Made by a program: the position numbers and the translations under genes. Below are positions 1 through 10,843 of a DNA stretch of 64,000 nt, piece by piece. Source of the stretch: Membranipora membranacea (lineage: Eukaryota; Bryozoa; Gymnolaemata; Cheilostomatida; Membraniporidae); contig OU612071.1 in assembly GCA_914767715.1 (NCBI GenBank), positions 13,065,493 through 13,129,492 on the forward strand, written 5' to 3'. The notes below the pieces were generated by a model. That model was not told where the DNA came from, made no database searches, and worked only from the letters and a program-made list of their open reading frames with translations. Numbering within the stretch: position 1 is the first letter of the stretch; the number at the start of each line of letters is the position of its first letter.

Positions 1-484
1 CTCTTAAGAGGCAATGTCCAATATGTTTTCTGTTTTTCACTAGGGCGTCTATAAGTGATAAACCTGATTTCAAAGTTTGAAAACGGAGGGTCTGGAGGGG
101 TCAAGAGTGTGTCGTTTGCCCTTGTAAAGAACTTACATAGAACATACTGAAGAACTTTTGCCTATCATTGTAAAGGTAGTTTTAGGTATAGCAACTTTGA
201 CAAATATCCACAAAATACTTGGGTATAACGACATATAAACCACTATATTGCAGCTGTAAGTTCGATAGAATAATGAGTTATCCTCAATCTTGTCTGCGCC
301 ATTATATTATATTAACCAACTGTAAATGCTATTATGACGCACAAATGATTTTCAAATGTATTTTAAACACTGGTACTAGATTGTTGATGCTTTAAACTGA
401 AGTTTCGATTGTACCTTTAATGAACTTACCTACACTGTTATCCAAAAGGTCTGAAAAGCAATTATTCAAAGGTTCTAAAAATAG
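1..484. other. AT-rich stretch with no feature seen
   Basis: I see no gene, RNA or recognisable repeat here. The short open frames that cross its right edge are antisense to the SINE that follows. Confidence 0.5.
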
Positions 485-718
485 GAGTAGGAGGTAGCTC
501 AGTTGGTTAGAGCGCCGGTCCTTCAACACGCAAGTGATGACGGTCGTGGGTTCGAATCCCACTGCAGTCAATTGCATACTGGGGTTTGGTTGGCCCCAAA
601 GTGTGCTCTGACCTGCCTGCAAACTGCGAGCAAAACTGGTGCAGACATTGCGGCCTTGCCATTAAGGCAAATAATATTTCGCTGCGCATACTCTGGGATG
701 TTGCATGTGATACGACAT
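485..718 (+). repeat. tRNA-derived SINE, copy 1
   Basis: The head looks like a tRNA. An A-box-like TAGCTCAGTTGG lies at 495-506 and a canonical B box GGTTCGAATCC at 549-559, as in RNA polymerase III promoters. A non-tRNA body follows (ACTGGGGTTTGGTTGGCCCC, then GACCTGCCTGCAAAC) and ends near TGCATGTGATACGACATCC. The same head-plus-body occurs in reverse near 49.1-49.3 and 51.4-51.65 kb, which defines a family of about 220-235 bp. The distance between the boxes is longer than in a standard tRNA gene, so this is a SINE and not a functional tRNA. Confidence 0.85.
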
Positions 719-1129
719 CCGATTTTAATCAGTTTTAATTGAGACAAAAGAGCCAGTTCCAACCAAATTAACCCTTAGATATCTTTTTAAAACCTTATCG
801 CAAGTCTTTCAAACCTAAAACTTTGTCAAAAGATTGAGAACAATGTGAGCACTAGGTTTGAGAAATGAATTTATGATTTGACAATGAGACCAATGCCACA
901 GGTATTAAGTAATCATGTTATCTTTATGACAAACGATGACTACTGATCGAAGCCATTCACGTAATCCCTAACAATAACAAACTAGATTACAGATGTGCCA
1001 CAACCAAAACATGGCTATATCAAAATCCTTGAAAAATACGTGCATTTTCTTGACATTCCGCATGCAAATCATTGTTATGCCATACCTCTCATTCAGACAT
1101 TGAAGCCCAATTAGCAGCGTAAAAGCAAA
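719..1129. other. no feature seen
   Basis: AT-rich sequence with no supported gene or repeat. Confidence 0.4.
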
Positions 1130-1148
1130 CCCCCCCCCCCCCCCCCCC
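1130..1148. repeat. poly-C run (19 C)
   Basis: An uninterrupted run of 19 cytosines. The exact length may be uncertain in assembly. Confidence 0.95.
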
Positions 1149-1149
1149 G

Positions 1150-1754
1150 ATAACTATTTAGAGCTGCACTGCTATTAACTATTTTGCGCTACTCCTGAAA
1201 AAGTTGCTGCTGCATTACTCATCCCACTAAGTACTGTAACCATGCATATAAACCAAAGCGCGAAAACAAACACCCCTTCCCTCCATGATGCCTTATAAAG
1301 AGTTTCTGTCAAAAATTCTCAAACAGAATTAATTATAATATTGCAGCCATCGTGACACTGTCATGACGGGTCAGTGTAACAAATGACACAACAGGTTATC
1401 TGTCTTTCATTGCAGGCTCATGAGCCGCGCGAAAACAACCACCCCATTCATACATTGTAAAATCAACCTTCACAAAGCAATTGCCTGTTAGAAATGACAG
1501 TCAGCCACAAATGTGACACAGAGTGATGATCACCTTTGAGCTTATCATATTGTGTGCCCTGGTATTGCACAGTAGGTCTATATATATGACTGGCGCGACG
1601 ACAACCCCCCTCCCCAACATATATCTAGAACTGCACTGCTATTTAGTATTTGGTAGTGTGAGTCCTGAAATAGCTTCTATTACAATACTCACCCCATTAA
1701 ACGCTGTAACCCTACTCAAAAACCCATTGCTACAGCCACACGAAAACAACCACC
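1150..1754. repeat. diverged local direct repeat
   Basis: The stretch at about 1150-1275 (GAGCTGCACTGCTATTAAC ... GCGCGAAAACAAACACCCC) recurs in diverged form at about 1619-1754 (GAACTGCACTGCTATTTAG ... CACGAAAACAACCACC), an offset of about 470 bp. A partial third piece with GCGCGAAAACAACCACCCC lies at 1426-1444. The 88-codon open frame inside the block has no coding features. Confidence 0.6.
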
Positions 1755-2582
1755 ATGACTTTGTGCTATTATACTTTTACCACATGTAGCCTAACTAATA
1801 TTGATTTTTGAATTTTTTGTCTGTCTCAGAGGTCAACATGCTGTCTTTAACTATCTGTTATTTTGATACTTTGAAGCCAACCTCTATAAATGAATAATTA
1901 AACCTTTTATGCAACATTTTAGATAATTGACCAATTCCATCCCCATATTTTCATCAAAATATTAAAAAAAACTCCACTTCCAAGCTCACTATGGTACAGA
2001 TCAATTAAGCCAGGAATTAGATTGCCTTGGAAAAAATGCTGAAGTTCTCTGGCGCCCTCATTCACCAGTATTTGCAACAATGTTTCATTGATTTTGCGCC
2101 GCTACTTGGTTGAGTTGAGCAAACATCTGTGTGCTTACCATAAGGGTTATACATTTTTAAATCTACCGGTACCTTTTGATAAGTTCTGTGCTATGATGTT
2201 AATGTCATGTAAAGGGTAAACAATTGACAAATTAACACTGCGAGAATTCTTGTTCTACTCAATGCGCTAACCTCATTAATGTAATCAGGCAGATCAAAGT
2301 GTACATTGTAGCCATTCTATCAACATGAAGGTTGATCAATGAATATTGATCACACCAACCTACTCATGATCAATACAATTTATATATTAGAAAATTTAAT
2401 TCTTTTGACAATTTGTTTCGAACCAATTGCGTGTAACTGAGTAACGTGGCTAGGAGCGAGTAAATGGATGTCAATGCAGCAGTTCCATAGCATCTACCCA
2501 ATAAATCCCCTAGAAATTTCATATTTTATAACAGAACTGATTTTTTTCATTAACAGTAGTCAGTTTTATGAGTTTTTATTAA
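1755..2582. other. no feature seen
   Basis: AT-rich sequence with no gene, RNA or clear repeat. Confidence 0.4.
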
Positions 2583-3033
2583 GGCCTTTATTCAGAGTTG
2601 CCCTCTCTCCAGTTTGGTACTTTTAACCCACGCTGCATAGGAAAAACGTGCTGAAAGAGGGTTATCTTGAAAAGCGCTTATGTTAGGATAAATTGATTAT
2701 GGATTCAGAATCTGCACCTTTGAAAACCCTGCGAGGCAGGGTGTCCGTATCATTGAGGGCTTGAAAGTTGATTAATCTTAATCTTAAAATTCATGAAAAT
2801 TTCCATGAAATTTGTCAGCAAAACTGGTAGAAATTGATTTAATTGACTATCCGAATATCAAACTTATTTCCCAAACTATGTCCCAATTAGATCTCAATGG
2901 CACAGATTCTGAATCAAGCAACATTATCCTAACCTAAGCGGTTTTCAAGATAACCCTCTTTTCAGCACATTTTTCCTATGCAGCGTGGGTTAAAAGTACC
3001 AAACTGGAGAGAGGACAGCTACGAATTGAGGCC
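2583..3033. mobile_element. foldback (inverted-repeat) element, about 450 bp
   Basis: Two arms of about 131 nt, 2583-2714 and 2903-3033, are reverse complements at roughly 90% identity. Shared blocks include GTTTGGTACTTTTAACCCAC and GAGGGTTATCTTGAAAA. They flank a 188-bp spacer, and both outer ends are GGCC. This is typical of a non-autonomous foldback or MITE-type element. No convincing target-site duplication was found, so the family is open. No coding capacity. Confidence 0.75.
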
Positions 3034-3369
3034 CAAATCAAAGCTCAGAATACTGTCTATTGATCCTGAAATCTATATATTTTGATCAAAAAATATAAAA
3101 ATCTCAAACCAACTGTATTTTGTTAGTCAATAAGAGCAAGTAAAGGATGAATATATATAATATATACATTGAATATCAAATAACCTGAAGTATGTGCTAA
3201 GCTACAAGTGTAAACAACTCTTGATATCCACAATTGAATCTGTTTGGCGGTACTGTACAGTGATACATAACGCAGTACTCAAGACATTGCGCTGATCTCT
3301 TTGTTGGCAGAGCATCAAGCAAATCATAACAGAACTAAACAAGATACTGGTTACAGTCAGCAGAGTCAG
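3034..3369. other. no feature seen
   Basis: AT-rich sequence with a short dinucleotide-like tract (TATATATAATATATA) near 3150-3165. No gene. Confidence 0.4.
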
Positions 3370-4197
3370 CATATTTGCCACGTAAGTTATCATCTTTGTA
3401 AGTTAATGACATGGGTTTCCAACAGTGTTGCATTTGTGGGGAAATTCTAGAAATATGATCAAGTGGTCGATTTCGAAATAAAAAAAATATTATGTGTACA
3501 TTAACTGGCCACCAGGTAGCGAAGAAAACCTTATGCTTGACCTTGACCACGCTTCCACAGACGACTATTGACTGTAATCACACGATAAATCCTTTATTCA
3601 ATGTGTTAATGTGTGAGGTTGACATAGTTTTCTTACTTCTTCCTTACTTACATTCTTTATCCAAGACAGGGTCTCCTTAGTTATCTGAGATTTCGATCTG
3701 TCAGATAAATACCAAATTCAGAACAACAAACTGAAGCCAAGGAAAAGGGTGAGGCAATTGTTTTGAAAAGATATGATGATGTATAATATTATGATGGAGC
3801 TTTGTTTGTTTGTTCAATTTATTCCGGAGATGTTTACAGATGAAATGAGGTGCAGGCTTTTCAAATAAAACGTAAAAAATCACTTGGATTTCGCATACAG
3901 TAATCTTAAAAGTGTAACTAAAAGTAAAGTATTTTCCACCAAATATGCTTCAGGATTGAGGGTATCGATCGTCCTTGCTTTACAGTGTGGGATCTTTAAA
4001 TGTTAAAGTTGGATGCAGTTGAATGTTAAGGCCTGGTATATGGCTTTAGTGTGCGTTGATGTTTCAGCAAGTGCTCTGGATCGTTCTTGAGCCAAGGCAT
4101 GGCAGTTCATGTTAAGCGTCTCTGACAGGGTTTTGATATCTGCCGGCTGCCAGTAAATGTTCAAGAATAGAGAAGACTGGAGATGATTCAAAGTGCT

Positions 4198-4245
4198 AGT
4201 TTTTTACTTTTTTTTATTAGTTTTTTACTTAGTTTTTTTTCCAGT
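4198..4245. repeat. T-rich low-complexity tract
   Basis: Runs of T broken by AC, AG and CA, with a local repeat of TTTTTTACTT/TTAGTTTTTTACTTAG. No other content. Confidence 0.8.
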
Positions 4246-4985
4246 TCTTCTCTCTGCTGGTCTGTAGTGTTTTAGTGATCATAGCCCTTAGTTGCTGAAA
4301 GGGATTCAACCAGCTGCTCTGGATCAGACCCTTGATCAGCCATTCTCTGCTTTTTGACTGCATGTTTTTCTAAAGATTCTCTGGTATCACATGTTGTGTT
4401 GCTTAATCTTTTATAAATACTTCTACAAGAGTTGGGGAATTGTCATCCCCTTTATCCAGGAACAATGACGCTGACTTTACCTAGCGATTACACCTAATAG
4501 GTCATTGGGTAAGTTATGGTTGAACAGGGACACAACTCCTGAGCTGCAATTCATCTGGTGCGCAGAGCAATGACAATCCATTCGTTTGCTGCTTTTTTTC
4601 TGTGCATCATTCCCATGTGCAGTCTCAGTGACCTTGCGCAATGCACATTGTTGTTACATCATGTCAAGTTGTGGTGCCATTTGTTCAATTATTACTGCGA
4701 CATTGCGCAAAGCGCATTGGTGTTACATCATTTCAAGTTTTGACTGCCACTTATTCGAATAATTATTCACGCTGTTATATGTAAAATAATGTTGACTTGG
4801 GGTTTGGGTGACTAGCTGTATGAGCAGATCAAGAATAAATTATTATGATGTTGCAGAAATAGGCCTTGATCATCAATGTGGTGAACTATTGTGATTCTGC
4901 TCAACAGTGAGTCAAGGTAAGCAAATCCTTGGTTTATTGATAGATGAAATCTAATCGGACATTGAACATTGGGACAACAAAATGC

Positions 4986-5427
4986 GGTTATTGGGTCTGT
5001 TCCGTTGCTGGGCGCGTTCGGGCTCGCCCTACCTCGCCAAGGCGCGCTGGTAGGGCTCGCCATACTGTGGCCGGGCGAGCCTGGTGGGCCATGTTGCCTG
5101 AATGCTGTTTCGCCACACAGTCGCCCAGCAACGCCTCGTGCTCGCCCACGCGGCGAGCCACGGCGAATATGGACACTTCAGCCTCCCCTGTTAGCCCATT
5201 GTGTCACCTTCAGCCCATGTTCGCCCTCAAACGCCCCTCGCCTTGTTTTGCCGGTTCGCCCAGAGGCTAGCCTGACTAAAACACCTTTTGCCCATGCACA
5301 AATATCTACCTAACTGGAAACCAACCACTGAACAGTGTATGGCCTATCTTTCTTTACTATCTGTCAGTCAACTAATTTTGTCAATCCAAGCCCGAACGCG
5401 CCCAGCAACGGAACAGACCCAATAACC
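4986..5427. mobile_element. non-autonomous DNA transposon, 39-bp perfect TIRs, 8-bp TSD
   Basis: Terminal inverted repeats at 4986-5024 and 5389-5427 match over all 39 positions (outer end GGTTATTGGGTC). The element is flanked by a perfect 8-bp direct repeat, CAAAATGC, at 4978-4985 and 5428-5435. The 442-bp interior is strikingly GC-rich against its surroundings and holds many CTCGCC/GGCGAG repeats, which could be subterminal transposase-binding repeats. No transposase is encoded; the 80-114 codon frames inside are products of GC-rich sequence. An 8-bp TSD fits hAT, P or Merlin. The GG-starting terminus is not a standard hAT end, so the superfamily is open. Confidence 0.92.
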
Positions 5428-7708
5428 CAAAATGCAAATCTGCAACTGAAAGGTACAGGATGTTCATACTTGAATGCAGAATGAAGTGCACCCTCGGCTC
5501 TTTCATATACTGTAAATTGAAATAGCACATACTTGCTAATTGAAGATTGGTTGCTAACTACAGCAAAAGATAGCAACATATTTTTGTGTATTTTTTCTCA
5601 CTAGCATCATTATTCATAATTCTATCTTTACCATATCTGTCTTAGTCTGTTTTTTATGAGATGACAATGGGTTATCATATAGAGCCCATTGTGCCTTCTG
5701 GTCCGGCTTGGTGGTTTGGGAGAGATATATTGATCAATGTCAGTGGTCACCTCGTTAAAGTGCATAGCCCTAAACAAGCCTAGTCAACCAGTCTGTTTGT
5801 ATGCCTTTTCTCTAAGCTTTGGTAAGTAGGTATCCTAGTCTGAAATAATATTTCCAATGATGTAATCTGTGTTGAGACTGATGAGCATGCAGCTTTGTTA
5901 TTTATTGTCATAAATCGCTTTTTGGAAGGGAGGGGGCTTATTATAGTAAAACAAATACATTCATTCGGTACAGGCTAGAACGAAGTTAGTTTAGCAGATA
6001 CAACTATTGAAGCGGAAGTCAAATGTTGATGGCTGGGGCACGTTTACCTCTGGATACTGTCATTACCTTGCATATTTTTGGTTAATTTGGAGTTAGAGAA
6101 TTTTTTTCATGCTTACAATTACGAACTCCAAAACAATCACATACTTTTTGTATCGTGAATTAACTGCAAAAAAACTTTCTTTGATTGAGAGTTTAATTTT
6201 CTTTGACCTGAGAGGGTTTCTACCTAGTATGATGCCGTGTTTCAAGCTGCTTGAGTTATTCTGAGGTAGTAGTTACAAGTTGCTGGTGGAGAACCCAAGC
6301 CGAGCCTACTCATATATTGGCGGGATATGTTTACGACAGGCAAGGAGTTTCACGGTTGTTAACTTTTTTTATTTTCTGTTTCACTTGTACCTGGTAAGGT
6401 TGTTTTCCAAGATTAACTATAATGATTCTTGGTAGGCATCCGTGTTCAAGATAACGGTCTCTGTAACTCTTTTTTTTTCGGGTAAATCTCCAGATAAGTA
6501 TAATCTTTTTTTTGGACCATGATGTTGTGGGCTGCCTGAAATCCCAGGAATGATGAATGTTCGGCCTTGCCTGTCATTGTAAACTCAGAGTGAGAATATC
6601 TCATGGCAGGAATGTGAAAATATATAGTAGACCTACAGGTTTGACAGCTGTTCATAGCTGACGAGCAACGATATCGGTATCTTGTTTTAAATCTTTGACA
6701 ATCCATAACTAGTCTACTATGAAACAACAGTGTGTTAACTTCCGTGGAACTCAATGATAAACTAAATAATACTGGTAATATAATAAAATCGATAATAACT
6801 ACAATGCAACTATGTCTCGATTTGTGTTGTGTGATCTGTCAGATATTTGCAAGCAGTTTTAGATTGCCAGGAAGGAGCCTTACTGGTCCAATTATTCTAT
6901 TTTTCCAATTCACATGTCAATTGATTTAAAATTTGTAATTTTTTTTGGGAATGGAAGAGAAAAGAAACAGTGAGCATTATTGAACGTGATTGAATGTCTT
7001 TGCTAACTGCCCCTCTTATCAGATCCAACATCAGTCATCTAAACCACCCCGATGATTGAAATACCGTTAAGATTTGATCACATGAATATATACTTAAGAC
7101 AAAAGGTGACCCACACAGCTGGACTATAAACCATTACAAAGGGTAGGGTTTCTTGCACTGGTAGTGATGAGTAATTTGCTCCAGTCACAAGTGAAATATG
7201 CCAGTGCCATATTGCTATAAGGGACTGATGACAGCCTAGATATGAGACCTTCTACTGATTTTTGTTGAGGTTTACTAGTATCCGTCTAATGAGACGTATC
7301 CCACACAGCTATTATAGTAAGATTAATATTATCATATCTCACAACCAATCAAAGAAGAGATTATCTGATCATATATGGTGGCGCCAATTGATGAGAGTTC
7401 AGAGGATGGAATCTAATGGGAAATTCCTTGAAAATAGAGACGATAGGGAGATTTTTCAATGACGAGGTTTAGGAAAAGGAATTTGTTGTAAAAGCTGAGA
7501 AGATATAACTTGCCTTGTCTGTGCATGTGAGTTATGAAATTTTCTACATCAAGATCTTTAGATTTTTGAGATGACACAGGACAAGTAGCTAAGCTGGTTA
7601 AGATATGCACATTTTTCAGATTTGACGATATGACATAGACATATTGAAAGTGAACTAGAACCTGAAATTGAAAACCTGAATCAGCAATGTTGACATATTA
7701 TTGTATAC

Positions 7709-8794
7709 TTAACGTGATATATCGCCTTTACAGTTTCTCAGGAACTACTTTTCCCAACTCAAAAATTCCTTCACTGACATGTTGCCAGTAGTCTGGCTTC
7801 TAACTTGATTAATTGTGCATTAACTAAAATACATTGAAAACATATAGGCAGCAAAGGGCAAAATGATGCAGTAAATCACGTTATGCAAAAGTGTGATGAA
7901 AATCTATGCAACGTTACATGCAAAGCACTCTGTGTACAACAATGGATCCCCTTCTTTGGGTGATTTTTAAACAATGAAAGAGAAATGTTTATGCTCATAA
8001 CTTCTCAGCTATCGAATTTATCATCAAACACCGCTGACAAAACCTCAGAAATACTCTCCAGTTTCATCGAATCTAATATGTATAGCATGTTCTTTAACCT
8101 ATTTTGAGCTTTTTGGCTGGAGAGGAGTGTATGTTTTGGACCAAATAAAGCTGGTTTAGCCACGAATATCCAAATATCTCAATATGTATAGCCATAAATA
8201 ACAATCGCTTTGATCAAAACCTAGACAATCTCCTGTTGTTCATCATGCTGCCAACAAATTCTACTGTCATCTTTCTGAATTTCTGAATTTTGGCAGGAGA
8301 ATTTCGACTTAAATAAGCTAAAATTTGGGTTATCATCTGTTACAGTTGTGACAACCAGGATCTGCAAGCTGGTAAGATTATTGATGGTAGTGACATCAAA
8401 AGACCAAACTGGTATAATAAATTGGAAACTTTAGTTTCTGCACTTTTGGGGTTGCATGTAATGAAGGGTCAGAAATGGCCCTATTAATATTGCAAAAATC
8501 AATTTAAAGTCCCAAAGACAGGAGGCTCATAATCATAAATTTTCACTTAAATGTCACTCCTCCAGTTAGTGCCATGCCCTCCTCTATATGATAAAACATA
8601 AACTAATCAAATACCTCAAAAACAAGGCACAGAGGGCTCAATTTAAACAGGGCATTTTTTACCCCAAAATAAACTTCCAGAGGTCACTGCAACTCAACAT
8701 CAAATATTTGGGAGGTTTCAACTGTGAGAACAACTATAAGAGATGATCAACAATACAATATAAAAAAGTTTTAAAAAGCGATATATCACGTTAA
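7709..8794. mobile_element. TTAA-flanked DNA transposon, copy 1 (1086 bp)
   Basis: Both ends read TTAACGTGATATATCGC as inverted repeats: 7709-7725 and the reverse complement at 8778-8794. The TTAA at each end can be the target duplication, as in piggyBac and Kolobok elements. Two related copies lie at 55,440-56,226 and 61,456-62,225; both lack about 300 bp found here. The paralogous sequence near 26.09 kb (ATTATTGTATTCTAAAC) has no insertion. No transposase ORF, so non-autonomous. Confidence 0.8.
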
Positions 8795-9573
8795 TAAATA
8801 ATATTAATATATAAAGATAGTAAGTGATATTACTAGATGAGTAAGATACAATTATTTGGTATTTTTATCCGCTCAAGACAAATTAAACCGACCAACTGTT
8901 CACTTACCTCGCTTGGGTACAGTACAGCTGGAATCTAAAGACATCATAATTTTGTTGAGATTAATTGTAAATTATGTCCATTGAACGACAGCCACTAAGT
9001 GTGGTTGACTGAGAAACAAGATATACTTTAATAAGTCTTCTGTGTTCTTTCCTCTTATCATACAGCAAAACAATGCCATGCGGTAGCCTCATGTATCTGT
9101 CTCCGATTTTGATTTCTGGTCATAATCTTGTATCTCTCTGTATGAGACTAAACTGCAGCTCACTTGCATTTTAGGAAACTATGAGTTATTAGAAAACATA
9201 TGGATAAATAAGTCATAAGGTGGTTGCACAAGAAAATAATATATGTGGATAGATATATTTAACATTTGCACTGTATAAATTTTACAGCGATGTCTTTGAG
9301 AAAAAATTGACGCCATCAAGACTATTATATCAACATTAAATCCTTTCAAATAAATTGAAAAATAAACATAGAAAATGGAATGCACAGCACTATTCTACAA
9401 AATGCAATGATGAAATGTTTCACAAGAATTCTGGCTGAATAATCATCCGAATTATATTTGTGTCTTTTTCCCCATGCAGAAGGTGCAATCTGCTATTAAT
9501 CAATGGCCATCAATGAGAAGTTGTTTGAAAACCTTGGTTGCCCTTTAAGAAGCTTTGATTTCTCTCTCTTGTT
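8795..9573. other. no feature seen
   Basis: AT-rich sequence without a supportable gene. The 68-codon minus frame at 9179-9385 has no coding features. Confidence 0.35.
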
Positions 9574-9624
9574 TCACTTGTGACTAGCCAACAGTTCTGT
9601 CATCCTCCTTTGGGTTTTCTCTTT
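9574..9624 (-). CDS. candidate terminal exon, copy 1 (ends LLASHK-stop)
   Basis: Minus strand: a good acceptor CTGCTCAG precedes 17 codons ending TELLASHK and TGA. A paralogous segment at about 15.0 kb encodes TKLVASHK-TGA in the same frame, with no indel between the two over this stretch. Frame and stop codon are conserved between diverged copies, which argues for a real short, Lys/Arg-rich C-terminal exon of a duplicated minus-strand gene. I do not recognise the protein. A chance open frame in a repeat cannot be excluded because the exon is short. Confidence 0.35.
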   Translation of the reverse strand, partial: KEKTQRRMTELLASHK

Positions 9625-10593
9625 CTGAGCAGGTATGTTTCGTCTTCCCAAATGAATGTCAAAACACAAAAGTGAATTTTTTATTGTTGCTACTGAATTC
9701 TTGGTCTGTGTAGCTGATTTTGTTCGTTAGTCAGTAATTGCAGACGTTTAAGCAAAGCTTAGCATCGATCATCGAAAATTTATTGGGAGAAAAGTGATAC
9801 TGAAAATGTTTAGAGGAACAAATCATTACATTCAAACTTTTACATAAACAGTAATTTTCATAAACCATAGTATAATGATTTCAATTGTCTGGCTGATCAA
9901 CCTTGATAGTTTGTATGTGGCTACTTGATACTAGACTTGGTTAACGGAGTAACAACCAAAGAATTCAATCATGATAAGCCAGATTCATAGATACTTTGCA
10001 CGAATTCCCATAATATGACCATATCAAGCTGTCGAGCACAGAACATATAAGTATGTGTTGTAATCATTTTGTTGAATCATGATTCATGGTATGCTGCTGC
10101 AGTGGATGTCTGTCTCTTTGTTGGTAAACAATCTGATATGAAAGCCTCCAGGAACAGATCCCAACTCAATGAGTGTGACAAGCTTCTATACACATTGCAT
10201 TCAAGGACAAAATTGCTGTGCCATTTTATGATCAGTGCCACACTCATTGGCATACCAGGTGTAGAAACAAATTAATAATACTACTCAAAAGGGCATGGGA
10301 ACAATGTTGAATTAATATGTTAATTTTTACATGGTCAAAAACATTGTAATTAATTTGAATGAAAAAATTGGAATCTAAAATCTTAATCATATTACAAGGT
10401 GTGTTTATTTTTCCATAATATTTAAGTTTAACTTGTGATAGGCCAGTAGGCTGAGAATTTGCTATTTGTTATTTTCATTCTGAGTGAGGGCACTTGTCTT
10501 AATTTAATGTCAAAACAAAAATATAAAATTGGTGATAGCAGGGTTTGAGTTGCTTGCAGGTCTGGCTAAATGATGTTGGTCGTCTTTTTTTTG

Positions 10594-10644
10594 GTTGCTT
10601 GTGGTATCGGCACTGTCTGGTGAATGAACATTTGATTTTGGATT
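10594..10644 (-). pseudogene. exon-like module 'NIPKANFK', copy 1
   Basis: Minus strand: 17 open codons, reading NPKSNVHSPDSADTTSN, align in one frame with NIPKANFKSPDNADTTSN near 26.9 kb, NIPKADFKQPGYDDTTAT near 29.9 kb and KNLKKANIQSQDITTN near 31.1 kb. No convincing splice sites are seen here, and the upstream part of the module contains a stop, so this copy is probably a remnant. Function unknown. Confidence 0.3.
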
Positions 10645-10843
10645 GTTTTACTTAATGATTCAAGCATTCATGGTTTCTCAAATTGCAGAAAGAGATTGAT
10701 TGTGTTGCATGTACAAGCATTGAAAAAATAGTGATGGTATAATTTTATTGTATTGAGTGGTTGTTGGCCTACGCCTGTATCAAGGGAGAACCTAGACTAG
10801 ATCTATTGATATCATCAGTAAGAGCCATAGGCTACAGTCATCA

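Larger units (their letters stand above)
3370..7708. repeat. segmental duplication, copy A (partner 22.66-26.10 kb)
   Basis: Blocks along this stretch are collinear with 22,660-26,100 in the same orientation at roughly 75-80% identity. Examples are 4460-4760 with 23,050-23,570 (GGTTGAACA, CTGAGCTG, CATCTGGTGC, GTTACATCATGTCAAG), 6510-6710 with 25,130-25,330, 6860-7250 with 25,450-25,820, and 7550-7700 with 25,940-26,090. Copy A carries an extra 442-bp transposon at 4986-5427. Divergence implies an old duplication. A short peptide-like stretch (CQLRICVRVQP at about 23.2 kb; LQLRSCVPVQP at about 4.54 kb, minus strand) is partly kept in both copies, but no intact exon can be defined. Confidence 0.7.

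Noticed and set aside
485-570. A functional tRNA gene
   Set aside because: A and B boxes are present, but the spacing and stems do not fit a tRNA fold, and the unit repeats with a non-tRNA body. It is a SINE.
1523-1789. 88-codon plus-strand frame
   Set aside because: It spans a diverged direct repeat. The paralogous part at 1150-1275 is not open.
4944-5313. Three overlapping 80-114 codon frames, Pro/Arg-rich
   Set aside because: They lie inside the GC-rich transposon, where stop codons are rare. No domain, no conservation, and they cross the TIR and TSD.
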